DNA from: Rostrohypoxylon terebratum
Taxonomy: Eukaryota > Ascomycota > Sordariomycetes > Xylariales > Hypoxylaceae
Reading direction: 5' to 3'
Length of the DNA: 64,000 nt
NCBI GenBank assembly: GCA_022497145.1
Contig: MU385881.1
Coordinates: 248,001 to 312,000, forward strand
Shown: positions 12,452 through 24,404 of the stretch, one piece after another
Position numbering within the stretch: position 1 is the first letter of the stretch
Layout: every line of letters begins with the position of its first letter
Translations under genes and position numbers: made by a program
Notes under the pieces: model-generated
What the model was told of the DNA's origin: nothing
Seen by the model: only the letters and a program-made list of their open reading frames with translations
Databases searched by the model: none

Positions 12452-13655
12452 TCTGCACGCGTGCCACTAATTCATACGGAAAACATGCGCGTCGGCATTA
12501 GCCCGCCTGGTCTTCGGGATCTGGCAGCTAGGTAGGGACTAGCGCCCCATGCGATGAGCCGGCCGATGGGTAAGGCAAGGACGGGATTCCCCGGATTCTT
12601 TCCCCGGACTCGGTCGTCGCCCTACATATGCCCAGAATATGGGTATGGGCAGCTAAGCGTCAACGGTGCATCTAGTTCGGTGATTGCATCGCAATCGGTA
12701 ATGCCATTACCTATGCAAATATGCGGAGGTCGTGCGTTTCTTGTGTTTGTGTACCGCGCCTGACTACTACTACATATGTACTGGGCAGGTAGGCATTCAA
12801 AGAAAACGGAAGATCTTAAGATTGCCCTAAGGCGAGCACTTAATGCTGCGACACGTTATACACAGAGGATGACCCGCGTTACCTGTCTGACTCCTCAACT
12901 CTTCGACTAGACACATGCAACCTATCAAACGATCTCCCGAAATAGCACGACAACGGTGGTTCGCAGCCGAGGGAATACCTATTTTAAAACTCCAGTACAC
13001 AGGCATGTCTCTGGGAAAATAGGGAAAGTAACACAACCAAACAAACCTCTCAAACCCAACGTTGGCAACACGTGGGCGCGAGACAATCCGGGAAAGAAAC
13101 AGAAACCCGAACCGGGCAGGTACGAGATGAAACATCGACGTTCGATAACATCCGGGCCGAGACCGCGTGCCACGATATCCATCAAACACCGGTTGCCAAG
13201 TCTGCGTTTCGCAACAGGGCTAAGCTAAGGCGGTGGCGGCTTGTAGTTTGATGTTTGTGCGACTGTCAAATATAAATGTGGCTGGGCAAGACTGGACGAG
13301 CTCTGGTGTTTGCGTAGTAACGAAGAAGCAGATAACGATCGGGATGTGTGGTTACAGCCTCGGTCATAGACCTACACCTTGCCTTACCTATCCTGAGATC
13401 ATAACACACGACGACGATACACATGTACAACATGTCCTTAATCAAGGAATCCCCATCTCATATCGTCTCACTCAATAGTCTATTCTTCTCTTTACGGCAG
13501 AAAAAAAAAACGCCTGCTTCGATGCCAGACACTCGCAAACCAATGTACAAACGAACCAACCCGAACCAATCCCGTGGGATCAAACAAAACCCCCAAAACG
13601 GATACAGAAACACTTCCGCCAATGCTCCAACCATGCTTCGGGGCTAACTCCTCCC

Positions 13656-16600
13656 CTACTTGCTCTCCTCTCCGTTCTTCTCCTTTTCGTTACTCTTGGA
13701 CTCTTCACTCGGAGACTCGACTGAAGTCTCGTTCTTATCTCCGTCACTACTACTCTCGCCGTCTTTCTTCTGCTCATCGTCGTTAGTGGTTTCCACTTTG
13801 GCGGGTTCCGGCTTAGGTTCCGGCTTAGGCTCTGGCTTCTTCGATATGGCAATCGCCAGTAAGCTATCCCCAGTGTCGCCAAATCCGTCAATCCTGCCAA
13901 GTTGGCTGATGAGGTATTCGATATTAGTTTCCATCCTGATGTTATTGTTAGTCAGTTCCATATCTGCTGCGTGGTTGTAAATGAAGTCGCGCAAGTGCTC
14001 ACCTCTTAGCGCCCAGCTCCGCAACTTCGAGCCCCTGCATGGTCTTGCCGAGCTGGCTCTTGTAGCTTTCGAAGACGGGCGTCATGATCAACCTAACCGT
14101 ACTCTCGGGCAGATGCTTCGTGATCACCCTGTGCAACGTGATCGTTTCTTTGCAAAGCGTCTCCATGAACAGATCGACGGTAACCTCGCCCTCGCGGTCC
14201 CAATCAAGTGCCTTCATGCTCTTAGCGCGCGCCGCGGCGCGTCCGCCCATGATCTCCACCACTTTATCGTAGATGCTGTTCTGATGTTCCTGGAATAGCC
14301 TCCTAACCTTGTCAAACTCTCCCATCAGATTCGCCACGTTCCCGTTATTGACATTGGGACCCGAGCCCGCGTGCCGCCTGACGAATTCACGCACGTGCGG
14401 GATTAGTGTCGATATAAAACCTAATGCTTGGGACGCGAGTGCCAAGTGTCCAGTGGTGATATTTTTGAGACCGGCGGAACGCGTCGCGCCCGCGCCGAGG
14501 ATAAGTTGTGTACATCGCGAATTGAATAATTGCAGGTACGCGATAAGGGAACCGGATATCTCGGAGGCCATAGAAGGTATTCCGGTCACTAGATGTAAGA
14601 AGTGGGACATACCCTCCAGACAGAGGATTGCCGAGTTGGGTAAGATGAATGATTCGCCGTCAATAATTGCGCCCCTCGTCTTCTCCCTGCCCGCTGCGTT
14701 AGATTCGGACCTCGGTCGACCGTTAGTATTTTCTGTGGCTCCCCCATCGTCGAACGGTATCCAGATTTTGCTTCCTTCTGACCAGGCGGCATTATCTTTC
14801 GTGCTACTTTGTAGTATGAGGTTTAATAAAGCTGTGCTTTCTTCGTTGAAATCTTTGGCTCTCCATTGGTCTGATTCCATGCCTTGGGCTAGTTTCTGTT
14901 TCTCCGCGTCGCCGTGTGATTCGATAAAATCCCTGATCTGGGAATTGACGATATTCTTCAGAGATGTTCCGCTTCTACCAGATATCGCTTCGCACTCATT
15001 TGCGAAGTAAAGATTTAAAGTGAAATACCGAAGAAACCATATCAAGGGAAGATGGGTACTTTGGTCAGACCGGACTCTAAGAACCTTCACGATCTTTTCC
15101 TGGGATGTATCCACTGCTTGGCCTAGAAGATTTGCCATATCCATAGTCAGGTGGATATCCTCTTGTAAATCGCGATTTGCGCTATTAAGAGGTGGTGATT
15201 TCAGGGGATTTGGCGATTTCATGGGGCCGTCGGTGTTCGGTTGCTGACCTAATGAACTTGCGACATCAAATAACACTTTCATTTGGGTGCCTAGCCTCCG
15301 TAATGTTTCCGTGACGCTGATATACATCTTGACGAAAAGTTCCTCGGCATCTTTCTCGTCTAATGCTCTCAGATTCCGTGCGAGAATAGAAGATTTTTCT
15401 TGTTGGGTTAAGCGTTTCGAATTCATCGTCGACGCGGACATCATGGATTCGTTATCATCATCGTTGGATGTCGGGAGTGGCCGCTTAATCAGCAGTCGGA
15501 TTTCCCGCAATACCACCTCTCGATAGGATGCTATGGCGATCGTCACATGTTTTGAGCGATGTAATCCGTCGAGGGTAGGCATGAGCTGTGCGCGGAGGTC
15601 GTCAGTTGCGGATAGATAGGCCGGAAAGGCTGACGATTCTCTGCTTGGAGCTCCCTTGGCTCGCATCGCCGCACTACTCCATCTGAGGAGTACTTCTTGA
15701 GGCGAGACGGTATCGACGTGACGCCTTAGATCACTTAATAGTATGTCCATAAACTTGGTTTCGAATGCTTTGCCGATACGGAACCGTAGAGTGGATATGT
15801 CGCCGTTCACACCTTGAAGAGCAACGGCATCTCTCAAATCCCGTAATTGGTAAGCAGGGACTTCGTCCTGTTTTGGACGAGGTATCCGTTCGCCGGCGAT
15901 CAGTTTCTCCAGAGAGTCGATGCTAGCCAATGCCTTCTCGACCTCTCCCGATTCCACCAATTCTTCACACGCCGCTACAGATTCGACGATCTCCTTAAGC
16001 TGCTTGACGGCATCGTTTAATTGTTTTAAGTTTTCGCGCCGTCGCTGTTTTTGGACAACTTCCAACCCTCTGGCCGCGATCTCCTCGTCGAGAGCCTCGA
16101 GCTCTTTTCGTAACGTCTTTATTCTCTCGACAGATCCGGCTGCTTCGGTATGCAGCTCTCTTAGCGACCCTAAGGCCGTGAAGAACGTGGTGGAGGCGGT
16201 TGAGATGGAAGAGATTAGGTGCATTTCGATCGTATCCATATACCAGGATAGCTTCTCTTGCAATATCGCATTGGTAGCAAGATTTTTGCGCGGGGCGGGA
16301 GCACTTCCATTCGCAGCATTCTTTTCTTCCGCCGAACCGGGCGGCGGTCTTACAACTTCGGATCGTTCGGTAACGACATCAAAGGTTCGGGGATTTTCTA
16401 GATGAAAATCGTCGTCGAAGTAGACGTTAGGGATGGTAGATAAGGGAGGTGGGCCTTGGACCGATGCCTTTCGACTAAACCCGGAACTAGATCTCCTTCG
16501 TATCGTACGTGTCGGGGGTGAGTCGATAGGGGATACAGATCTAATTGACGACCCGGATACTTTTCGCGAACTTCCCGGACGACTGCCCGGTTTTAGATGG

Positions 16601-17106
16601 CTTTCATCTGTCACGCCAGCATGTTCTTCAGCCCTACCGCGCCCAAATACGTGATCGCTACCATCGTCGTCACTTTCCTTGACACGCCTTAGCTGCTCAT
16701 ATAAAGCTCCTACTTGCGCCAAATATGGTTTAAAGTCGTCATTGTTGACACGAGTAATATTCGTCAACGTAACGGGAGGTATATCTCGTGCGGTCGGTGG
16801 CCTATGGGCGCTCGAAGCAGGGGCGGACGTATGCGGAAGTAATCCTGTCCGTACGATGGGAGGTTGGAGTAGAGTAGAGATGGCATTTTGCCCCGTCTCG
16901 TGGACCGTCTGAGACCAACTACTAGATGTATCTAGATGACCACCGATAGAATGTATCGAACTTGCGATGGAGCTTGCGGTAGAACCTCTTCGTGTTTTCG
17001 GGTAGGTAGAGGAACCTTGTCGGTGGAAAGGGAATTCGGATCGACCGTGGGGGGATAAGGGCGGCAAGCTGTCGACAGACTTGCGAGCTTCGGAATTAGA
17101 GAACAT
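13656..17106 (-). CDS. vps54: VPS54, GARP complex subunit
   Basis: Two exons: 17106-14003 and 13935-13656 (intron 14002-13936, donor GTGAGC, acceptor CAG), 1127 aa. The intron split is phase 2 and reconstitutes an Arg codon. VPS54 is a subunit of the Golgi-associated retrograde protein complex, which tethers endosome-derived vesicles to the trans-Golgi. Seen in the sequence: a low-complexity Ser/Pro-rich N-terminus (about 1-210), the segment PYLAQVGALYE, a helical and probably coiled-coil stretch at about 290-380, a conserved middle with RIGKAFETKF, and the VPS54-type C-terminus (LHRVITKHLPESTV, VFESYKSQL). The last exon adds a conserved helix (NIEYLISQLGRIDGFGD) and a charged tail with tandem KPEP repeats rich in Glu, Ser and Lys. 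It is divergent from mcm5 across about 0.84 kb. Identification rests on family resemblance. Confidence 0.92.
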
Positions 17107-17945
17107 GGTGATGTAGAGATAGCGAGGAAAGCCGGATGGCTTGTTGTCAACGCTCGCGATGGGCTACCGGGGAATCATTGCTATGCTCAAGAGTCAACCT
17201 AACTGATCGTCTATATCAAGACGCCAGCGAATAAGAATTGCGACTCCTCGGCGCAACCCAATTGGAAGGAGATATTTGATATTTTAGGTAGCTAGACGCT
17301 TTGAACACTGCTGACTTCTTCACTAGTACGGGAACGTTGGACGCTATATTATTGGGTATAACAACGAAGACACAGTCGAGTCAAAGAAACAATTATAATA
17401 CACAAACTGACGCCGACGATGTCGCAAATAGTTTTGTTTGGTTGAGTTTGGCTAATTCATGTTCATGTGTAAATTGTAAAACGGATCAATGGACTAGTTA
17501 TGTTGTAGACAGCTAATCTGGAACTAACATCCCCCATAATTTTGGAAGCTTCCCTTGTAAAACGGCACTAAGCGATGCAAAAGGTTGCATGCCGCGCAGG
17601 CAGGTCAGTACGACGTACTAAATCTGAAAAGCACGTGATTTGGATCGGTGCTCGGTGGTTAGACTTGACCATTCAGGGGGTTCAAACTTTCCCTCCAAGA
17701 ACGGTTTAGCGCTTTATGCAACCTCTAAACGCGCCTCCCTGAACACGCGAAATGGGGACGCGTTCCAATTAACGCGAAATTCCAAGCCGATTTGGGATTT
17801 GGGTCGAACCAAATTCCCAAAATAAATCTTTCAACCCCTCGATCGATAATCACGATAATTACAATAATCAACGCCAACCCACCCACCGCAACTTGTATGT
17901 ATACTGATTAGAAGATCAAGTCTTACATACTATTTAGTTTGCAAG
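17107..17945. promoter_or_regulatory. Divergent promoter of vps54 and mcm5
   Basis: The 839 bp between the two start codons. It holds the three G1/S-type boxes listed separately and a CACGTG at about 17632. No coding sequence is seen. Confidence 0.7.
17745..17779 (+). promoter_or_regulatory. Cluster of three MBF/E2F-like boxes upstream of mcm5
   Basis: ACGCGAAA at 17745-17752, ACGCGT at 17758-17763 and ACGCGAAA at 17772-17779, about 167-201 bp upstream of the mcm5 ATG. ACGCGT is the yeast MCB element bound by MBF (Swi6-Mbp1), which drives G1/S transcription of replication genes, and ACGCGAAA resembles the related E2F/SCB-type site. The clustering is seen directly; binding is inferred. Confidence 0.7.
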
Positions 17946-20271
17946 ATGGATCGCCAATCAGTATACTCGGTCTCTGTTTTTCAGTCCAATCAAGGACCCA
18001 ACGAAGATACCAGACTGCAAGTACAAGAACAGCTGGTCACCTTCATCCTCCAATTCAGACACGACAACCAATTCGTCTACCGAGATCAGCTAAGAGAAAA
18101 CGCTCTGCTGAAGAAGTACTACTGCGATGTCAATATAACAGATTTAATCAAGTACAACGAGGAGCTTGCTCATCGTCTAGTCACAGAGCCAGCAGAACTC
18201 ATTCCTCTGGTACGTCCCATGTCCCATGTCCCTGCCTTGTGCCCTCAAAGGCTATACTGCTCTTATGACAAAAAACTTGAGCTAAGAATGGATTCGCTTT
18301 AGTTCGAAGGAGCCCTTAAGAAATGTACACACCGAATCGTATTCCCTCACGATCCCAAGGCCGTGATTCCCGAACATCAACTGCTTCTCCACTCCAATGC
18401 CGAAGATGTCTCGATTCGTAACCTAGGCTCGGACACCATTGCAAGACTGGTTAGGGTGCCAGGTATTGTCATCGGAGCCTCCGTCATGTCTTCTAAGGCT
18501 ACAGAATTACACGTACAATGCCGAAGTTGTCTACACACTCAGATGATTCCCGTATTGGGTGGATTTACCGGTGTCACACTTCCCCGAACATGCGGTCGTC
18601 AAAGGCCTCCAAACGATCCTTCGGAGAAATGTCCTCTCGATCCCTACTTCATCACCCACGAGAAATCAAAATTCGTGGATCAACAGATTATCAAACTTCA
18701 GGAAGCCCCCGATCAAGTACCGGTGGGAGAACTTCCACGCCACGTCTTGATTTCTGCCGACCGGTACCTCACCAACAGAGTCGTTCCGGGGTCAAGATGT
18801 ACGGTCATGGGCATCTTCTCCATCTACCAGAATAAGGGTTCCAGGAATTCATCTACCGGTGGTGCGGTAGCTATCAGAACACCTTACCTAAGAGCAGTCG
18901 GTCTCCAAACAGATGTAGATGCTACAGCCAAGGGTCACTCGATCTTCTCGGAGGACGAAGAGCAAGAATTTATGGAGCTTAGCAGAAGACCAGATCTTTA
19001 CAACATCATGGCCGACTGTATCGCTCCTTCAATTTACGGAAACCGAGATATTAAGAAGGCTATACTTTGTCTGCTACTCGGAGGTTCCAAGAAGATCTTA
19101 CCTGACGGCATGAAATTAAGAGGTGACATCAACGTACTCCTACTCGGTGATCCCGGTACGGCGAAGTCTCAGTTATTAAAATTCGTCGAGAAGGCCGCCC
19201 CTATCTCCATCTACACCTCCGGCAAGGGATCTTCCGCAGCTGGTTTAACAGCCTCGGTTCAAAGAGATCAATCTACGCGAGAGTTTTACCTGGAAGGCGG
19301 TGCCATGGTGCTGGCAGACGGCGGTGTGGTATGTATCGACGAATTCGACAAGATGCGAGACGAAGATCGAGTCGCGATCCACGAAGCCATGGAACAACAG
19401 ACTATCTCAATTGCCAAGGCTGGTATAACAACGATTTTGAACGCTCGAACATCGGTTCTTGCTGCTGCTAATCCCATATTTGGTCGATACGACGATATGA
19501 AGACCCCGGGAGAGAACATCGACTTCCAGACCACTATCTTGTCGCGTTTTGACATGATCTTCATTGTAAAGGATGAGCACACCCGAGACAAGGATGAGCG
19601 AATTGCCAAGCACGTCATGGGCATTCACATGGGCGGACGTGGTTTGGAAGAGCAGGTTGAGGGAGAAGTACCCGTGGAGAAAATGAAGCGATACATCAGC
19701 TATTGCAAATCGTAAGCACCCTTTCACAACCATCATACAGCATACATCATCAAACTATTTACTAACTCATTCCAGTCGTTGCGCTCCCCGCCTCTCCCCC
19801 GAAGCCGCCGAGAAGCTATCTTCCCACTTTGTCTCCATCCGCAAACAAGTCCACGCCTCCGAACTCGAAGCCAATGCCCGCTCTAGCATCCCCATCACCG
19901 TTCGTCAACTCGAAGCTATCGTCCGTATAACCGAAGCCCTCGCTAAATTGACGCTCTCTCCCGTCGCTACGGAACAACATGTCGACGAAGCTATTCGTCT
20001 CTTCCTCTGTTCTACCATGGACGCCGTCACTCAAGGAACCACAAACCAAGGGTCGCGCGAGCTGAACGAGGAAGTCTCACGAGTGGAACAGGAGTTAAGA
20101 AGACGTTTGCCAATTGGCTGGAGTACCAGCTTGGCGACGTTACGACGAGAGATGGTCGAGGGAAAGGGGTTCAGCGAACAGAGTCTGAACAGAGCGTTGA
20201 TGTTGCTGCAGAGACGGGATACCATTATGTTCCGCAACCAAGGCGCGCAGGTCTATCGTAACGGCGCTTAA
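17946..20271 (+). CDS. mcm5: MCM5, replicative helicase subunit
   Basis: Three exons: 17946-18209, 18303-19711 and 19776-20271, giving 722 aa. Introns have GTACGT and GTAAGC donors, and the last joins in phase 2 to a Ser codon. MCM5 is one of six AAA+ subunits of the MCM2-7 helicase that unwinds origins and travels with the fork. Seen: the MCM5-type N-terminus (MDRQSVYSVSVFQ), a zinc-binding set at C161, C164, C185 and C198, Walker A GDPGTAKS at 370-377, Walker B IDEFD at 433-437 and the arginine-finger motif SRFD at 502-505. A C-terminal winged-helix region follows the second intron. All key residues are present and the length is normal. Promoter boxes at 17745-17779 fit cell-cycle control. 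Confidence 0.97.
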
Positions 20272-20811
20272 ATTTGTCAGGCCCGAACATACTACGATGA
20301 GGAAATGAAGACGAAAGCTGTGGAATGTGGCTAGCTCATGATGGGGGATTGTTTGGCGTTCAGGTTGTGCCTCTTGGCATTTACGCAATGTGGTATTACG
20401 CAGGGTGCCTATAGAGGTACACACGTTGATGGTCATGACGATTCCAAGATGTCACCTAATTTAAACGAGGATAAGTGATAGTAATCACGATGATGGATGT
20501 GGGCATGCTATGATGACACGTCGCGTACTAAGGAGAATCAGAGCGACGATACATGGAATCAACTTGAACGAAATATAAAAATGCCTCGCCTACATTTGAC
20601 CTAACTATGAATACGACATATCTAGAAAAAATAAAGATCTCATCATGTCATTGAAATAACGTGACGACACCCGCTCAGCTACATAAGAACCCCGACTTTG
20701 CTCATCGCTCTATCACTCGGACAAGGCCGAATCATTGCCCAAGTTCGTTCACCTCATCTCAACTGTCTTATCTTGTCATATCCCGTCCTGCCAAGTCCAA
20801 GAGTCCAAACC
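20272..20811. other. Convergent intergenic region
   Basis: 540 bp between the 3' ends of mcm5 and the ANL-like gene. It is moderately AT-rich with AATAAA-like sequence near 20630 (AAAATAAAG). Nothing else is seen. Confidence 0.6.
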
Positions 20812-22576
20812 TTAAACATATGTAATGACGTTATCGATCCGAACCGTGCCATCAACACCTAACGCGGCCTCGGCTCCCGCAACAGCAGGCCCGCGGACCA
20901 CGATCTCGCCCGCGTAGCTCTCGTCCGTGATCTTGTGCGCCTTGCTATCCTTCATCAGGACCTCAACCGAGCTGACGGGGGGCCCGAAGTGGACGCCGTA
21001 ACCGTCGCCTAGCACGCGGTAGTCATGGAATAGAGTCTGGCTTACGGCGCCGGCGACGCGGGGCGCGGCTAGCGCGTATATCACACGAGCGCGGATCACG
21101 GCACGTAAGTCGCTAAGAACGCCTTCGGTGAGCTTAGGGGCACCGGAACCGGCGGGTTCGGCGACGTAGAGGAGACGTAGTTTAGGCTGAGTGCCGATCT
21201 GCGGGCGTAGAGAGTCGTTATACGAAGCCCAGAAACCGGAGGTGGGCATGGCACCGTCTTGCGTGAGGCTGCGGGTTTGAGAGGCGTGGGAAAAGCGAGA
21301 GAGGAACGAAGAGTTGATCTTGGATAGAGTCTCTTCGTGAGTGGCCTTGAGCGTCTGCGGAGTCGCGACGATGATGGTAGGAGCGATGCCAGCAGTAGCT
21401 AGGGCCAAGTCAGGAGATGTGCCAGCCACGGAGTTGAAAGCTACCGAAGCGTTGGAGTACAGGGCTGCCAGAGTAAGGACCAGAGGGAAGGAGGAAGATA
21501 GGGGGGCCGTGGGTAGGAATAGGTCCGAAGACGAGAAACGCTCCTTCTGCGGAATAGCCGTAAGCTGGGCGGAGATGGCGGAGACGAGGTTTCCCTGCGT
21601 GAAACGAACCATTTCCTCGAGGGTGCCGGGCTTGGATTGCCAGAAGATGATAACGTCTTGGATCTCGGCCTTCGGGTCAACTTCGGGGAGCTCTGTGCCG
21701 GCGGAGACGGGGTTGTCGTTGAGGATGTCCTGCCAGGTAGATACGTTGACGCTACCGCCGATACCTTTAGGGACCTCGTTCCAATCGAGGTGCTTGTTAC
21801 CCTCATCGACGACCCAGATAAGCTGACGGAGACCGGGGTAGCTCTGGACAGCATTGTCAAAGGGGAAAGCGCCGGGTGCAGTGACAACCGTGTCAGCACC
21901 GGACCTCTGAAGCATGGAAATAACTGCCTCCTCCGGCTGGTCAAACGGCAACAGGATGGCAGTCAAGTTGTGAAAGCTAGCAGCGAACAGAGTAGCAACG
22001 AATTCGACAGAGTTGGGGAGGTATATGGCCACCTTCTTCCCGCCCTGAGAAGCAATGTGGTTGCCAACAAGGTTGATCTGACGAGTAATATCGTCTGATT
22101 TACACCGTTAGTTCCAATATATCTGGATAAATGGCAAGAAAATAATTCATACTGAGGTTATGCTCGATGACCTTTTCACTTCCCAAAACGGTCAAGATGT
22201 GCCCCTTGGTCTTGGGTCCGTCTCCTTCCGGAGGTCCCGTAACAGCTCGACGCCAGATATCCCTTAAGTCACCATCTCGTCCAGCAGCCCATTTAGATGC
22301 GCCCGGGTCCTTGACATTAAGACCAGCGTTTAGCGGGAGACCGTGAGGTGCCGAGTTTCCACGGTAGATAGGTGATTCCCCTTCATTTCGAACAGCTGAA
22401 CCTGAAGCCTGGCGTGCGAGAAGCATAGGATGAGTCTCAGGTTCTACCCTGCTCATGAAAGCATATGTGATTATCAGCACGAACGCTGTTGCGATAGCGG
22501 TAGAGTAGCTGTTCCATTGGTTCAGGAGCGAACCTAGTCCGTCGTCGAACTGGTTCAAGAGGCTGCCGACGCTCAT
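20812..22576 (-). CDS. Membrane-anchored ANL-superfamily (AMP-binding-like) protein, probably catalytically degenerate
   Basis: Two exons: 22576-22153 and 22094-20812 (intron 22152-22095, donor GTATGA), 568 aa. The start is the ATG at 22576; the frame extends upstream only through a TTG. A hydrophobic segment at about residues 25-42 suggests an N-terminal membrane anchor, followed by a roughly 100-residue linker and an acyl-adenylating-enzyme-like fold (KVAIYLPNSVEF, AILLPFDQPEEAV, GEIVVRGP). The usual ATP-binding signature (SGTTGxPK-like) is replaced by FWQSKPGTLEEMVRF. The protein stops about 20 residues after GEIVVRGP, so the motif normally containing TGD and the C-terminal domain with the catalytic Lys are absent. 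The fold is recognised by resemblance; lack of activity is inferred. It could be a scaffold or lipid-binding pseudoenzyme. Confidence 0.8.
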
Positions 22577-23489
22577 TATGGCCGGGTTAGTCAATATTGA
22601 TCCCTATTCCCTATATTCCTATGTTCCTAAATGCCGATATTAAATATCAAATGAAATTCAATAGATTTTGTTCCTCATCTACACATCAATAGCCATCAGA
22701 TGGCGAAGTGATCGTAAGTGTGAACAATAGATAGAATGTTGAAGAAGGTTAGAAATCCTTTTAGGTGAATCCGCCGCTGACGACGAAGCCCGATGAGGTA
22801 GTTGGTAAGAAGAAGTGTGTAGTTGGAGGATGTTGATTAGGTGGATAGCGGATTTTGGTGGGGGTTGGGGGGGCTTTGCTTAGCCCGTCAGTCCGTTAGG
22901 TATTCACTATTGAGTCTTGACTGTCAGCCCTGTGACGCCAGTTGACAAGGGACGTCCCGCCTTTTTTTTTTTTAGCTCATTACTAATACACACATAACTA
23001 TTTATACATCCGGCATTGGATGTGCATAAAATCAATGCCAAGACACAGCTAACGCTAAGTACGCTGGGACGCTAGGTGGGTACTATGTAAGTGGCTGGAA
23101 TGGATGACTAAGATCTCTGGACCTATGGATTTGTTTTCGCAACGGCCCTGACAACCAAATTTCCAATGTTCCCTTCAAAGAAAACAAAGTAGAACCATCC
23201 AGCACATCGACTTCGACGACGAGGCCTGCGCGAGCAGCGCCACCACCAAACTCCTTAGGTACTAACTAACATCACAGGTAATTATAACAATTAGATGATC
23301 TAAACCCTACATCGGCATCAACTTTTCGCGTTCTTATCGTTCACTTCCTACCGTGTTCAAGTTGCGAAGGTAATTCTGTCGAAGATATAATTCGGTACCC
23401 AATCCTCGAGGCAACATTTAATCAATTCCTCGGTCTTCTTGTGTTCTCGACCCCCAACACAATCCACAGCCTGCATCAAGAAGGAAAAA
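22577..23489. promoter_or_regulatory. Divergent promoter of the ANL-like gene and pom34
   Basis: 913 bp between two start codons. It contains an uninterrupted T run at about 22963-22974, next to the small palindrome GGGACGTCCC, and a G-rich run around 22858-22871. No gene is seen. Confidence 0.5.
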
Positions 23490-24404
23490 ATGTCTTTCGC
23501 CACGGCTAAAACCGCCGTTGTCACTCCCAAAAAATCGACACCCGCAACACCCCCAGTGACCGACAGCCCGGGCACGTGGCAACATCCGCGTCTGCAAGAG
23601 ATCATTCGCCGGCAAGATGCCTCCAACTTCACGGAGAAGAATATACAACGCATTTTGATCAATGTCGTACTCTTCCTAGTCATCGGCCTAACTCACAACG
23701 CACTCTCGCGAGTGTTGTCGAGGAAATGGTTCAGTTACCTGTACGCAGCAGATCCAAATCCTTACTCCCACCTCACGGGCGGAACTAATGTAACCAGCGT
23801 ATGGTACTATTCGCGATACGCTTATTGGGCGATCCTCCTCGTACCGATCTTCAACATCGGCATGAACCTCCTCCCTCTCTTCCGTCGCAAGGACGACCTC
23901 TCCGACATCCCCTTAACCCCCGGCCAACGAAAATTGCTGGGTCTACCACCTACGAACGCGCCGCCCACGCCAGGTTCCGCGTATAGCACACCCCCTCGCT
24001 ACGCCCGAACACCTTCGATCTCCGGATCAGCGGGCAGCCGACGCAGCTTCTCGGGTTCGCCTGCTTCTAACAACGGCAGCCCTACCCGGAGCGGGAGCGG
24101 AAGCGGGCCATTTGGAGGAAGCGGAGGTCTTGGAGGACTCGGATCGCCAAACAGTCCTCTCCTACATAAGGCTATGAACGGTGCGCGCCGCTCTTCGATC
24201 GGATCAGGCAGTCCCTTGGGCGCGAGCACTCTGGGCGCAAGCACTCTAGGCGCCAGCACGGGATCATTCTACGGAGGAGTACCGGATAGCCCAAGCCCAG
24301 CATCGGGAGGAAAGCGAAGCACGGTTGGTCTGAACAGCAAATGGCTCTACGAACGAGGACGGGATCGCAGAAGTTCATCCGGAAATGCTTGGCTTTACAC
24401 CTAA
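23490..24404 (+). CDS. pom34: POM34, nuclear pore membrane protein
   Basis: Single exon, 304 aa. The start is the ATG at 23490 (AAAA ATG); the longer frame begins only with TTG. Fungal POM34 is an integral membrane nucleoporin anchoring the pore complex with POM152 and NDC1. Seen: the conserved TWQHPRLQEIIRRQ segment (residues 29-42), a first membrane helix at about 53-70 and a second at about 112-131. An FRRKDD boundary is followed by a long Ser/Gly/Pro-rich tail with three LGAST repeats and many SP/TP sites that could be phosphorylated. The two-helix hairpin plus disordered tail matches the family. Assignment by resemblance. Confidence 0.88.
   Translation: MSFATAKTAVVTPKKSTPATPPVTDSPGTWQHPRLQEIIRRQDASNFTEKNIQRILINVVLFLVIGLTHNALSRVLSRKWFSYLYAADPNPYSHLTGGTNVTSVWYYSRYAYWAILLVPIFNIGMNLLPLFRRKDDLSDIPLTPGQRKLLGLPPTNAPPTPGSAYSTPPRYARTPSISGSAGSRRSFSGSPASNNGSPTRSGSGSGPFGGSGGLGGLGSPNSPLLHKAMNGARRSSIGSGSPLGASTLGASTLGASTGSFYGGVPDSPSPASGGKRSTVGLNSKWLYERGRDRRSSSGNAWLYT

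Larger units (their letters stand above)
9353..13655. other. Gene-poor stretch
   Basis: About 4.3 kb without a supportable gene. It contains the tandem repeat at 11053, short perfect inverted repeats (10148-10162; 11772-11792; 12433-12451) and an AT-rich patch around 9860-10080. Frames up to about 120 codons here have no family resemblance and compete with equally long frames on the other strand. Confidence 0.6.

Noticed and set aside
14309..15010. 233-codon plus-strand frame
   Set aside because: Antisense shadow within vps54.
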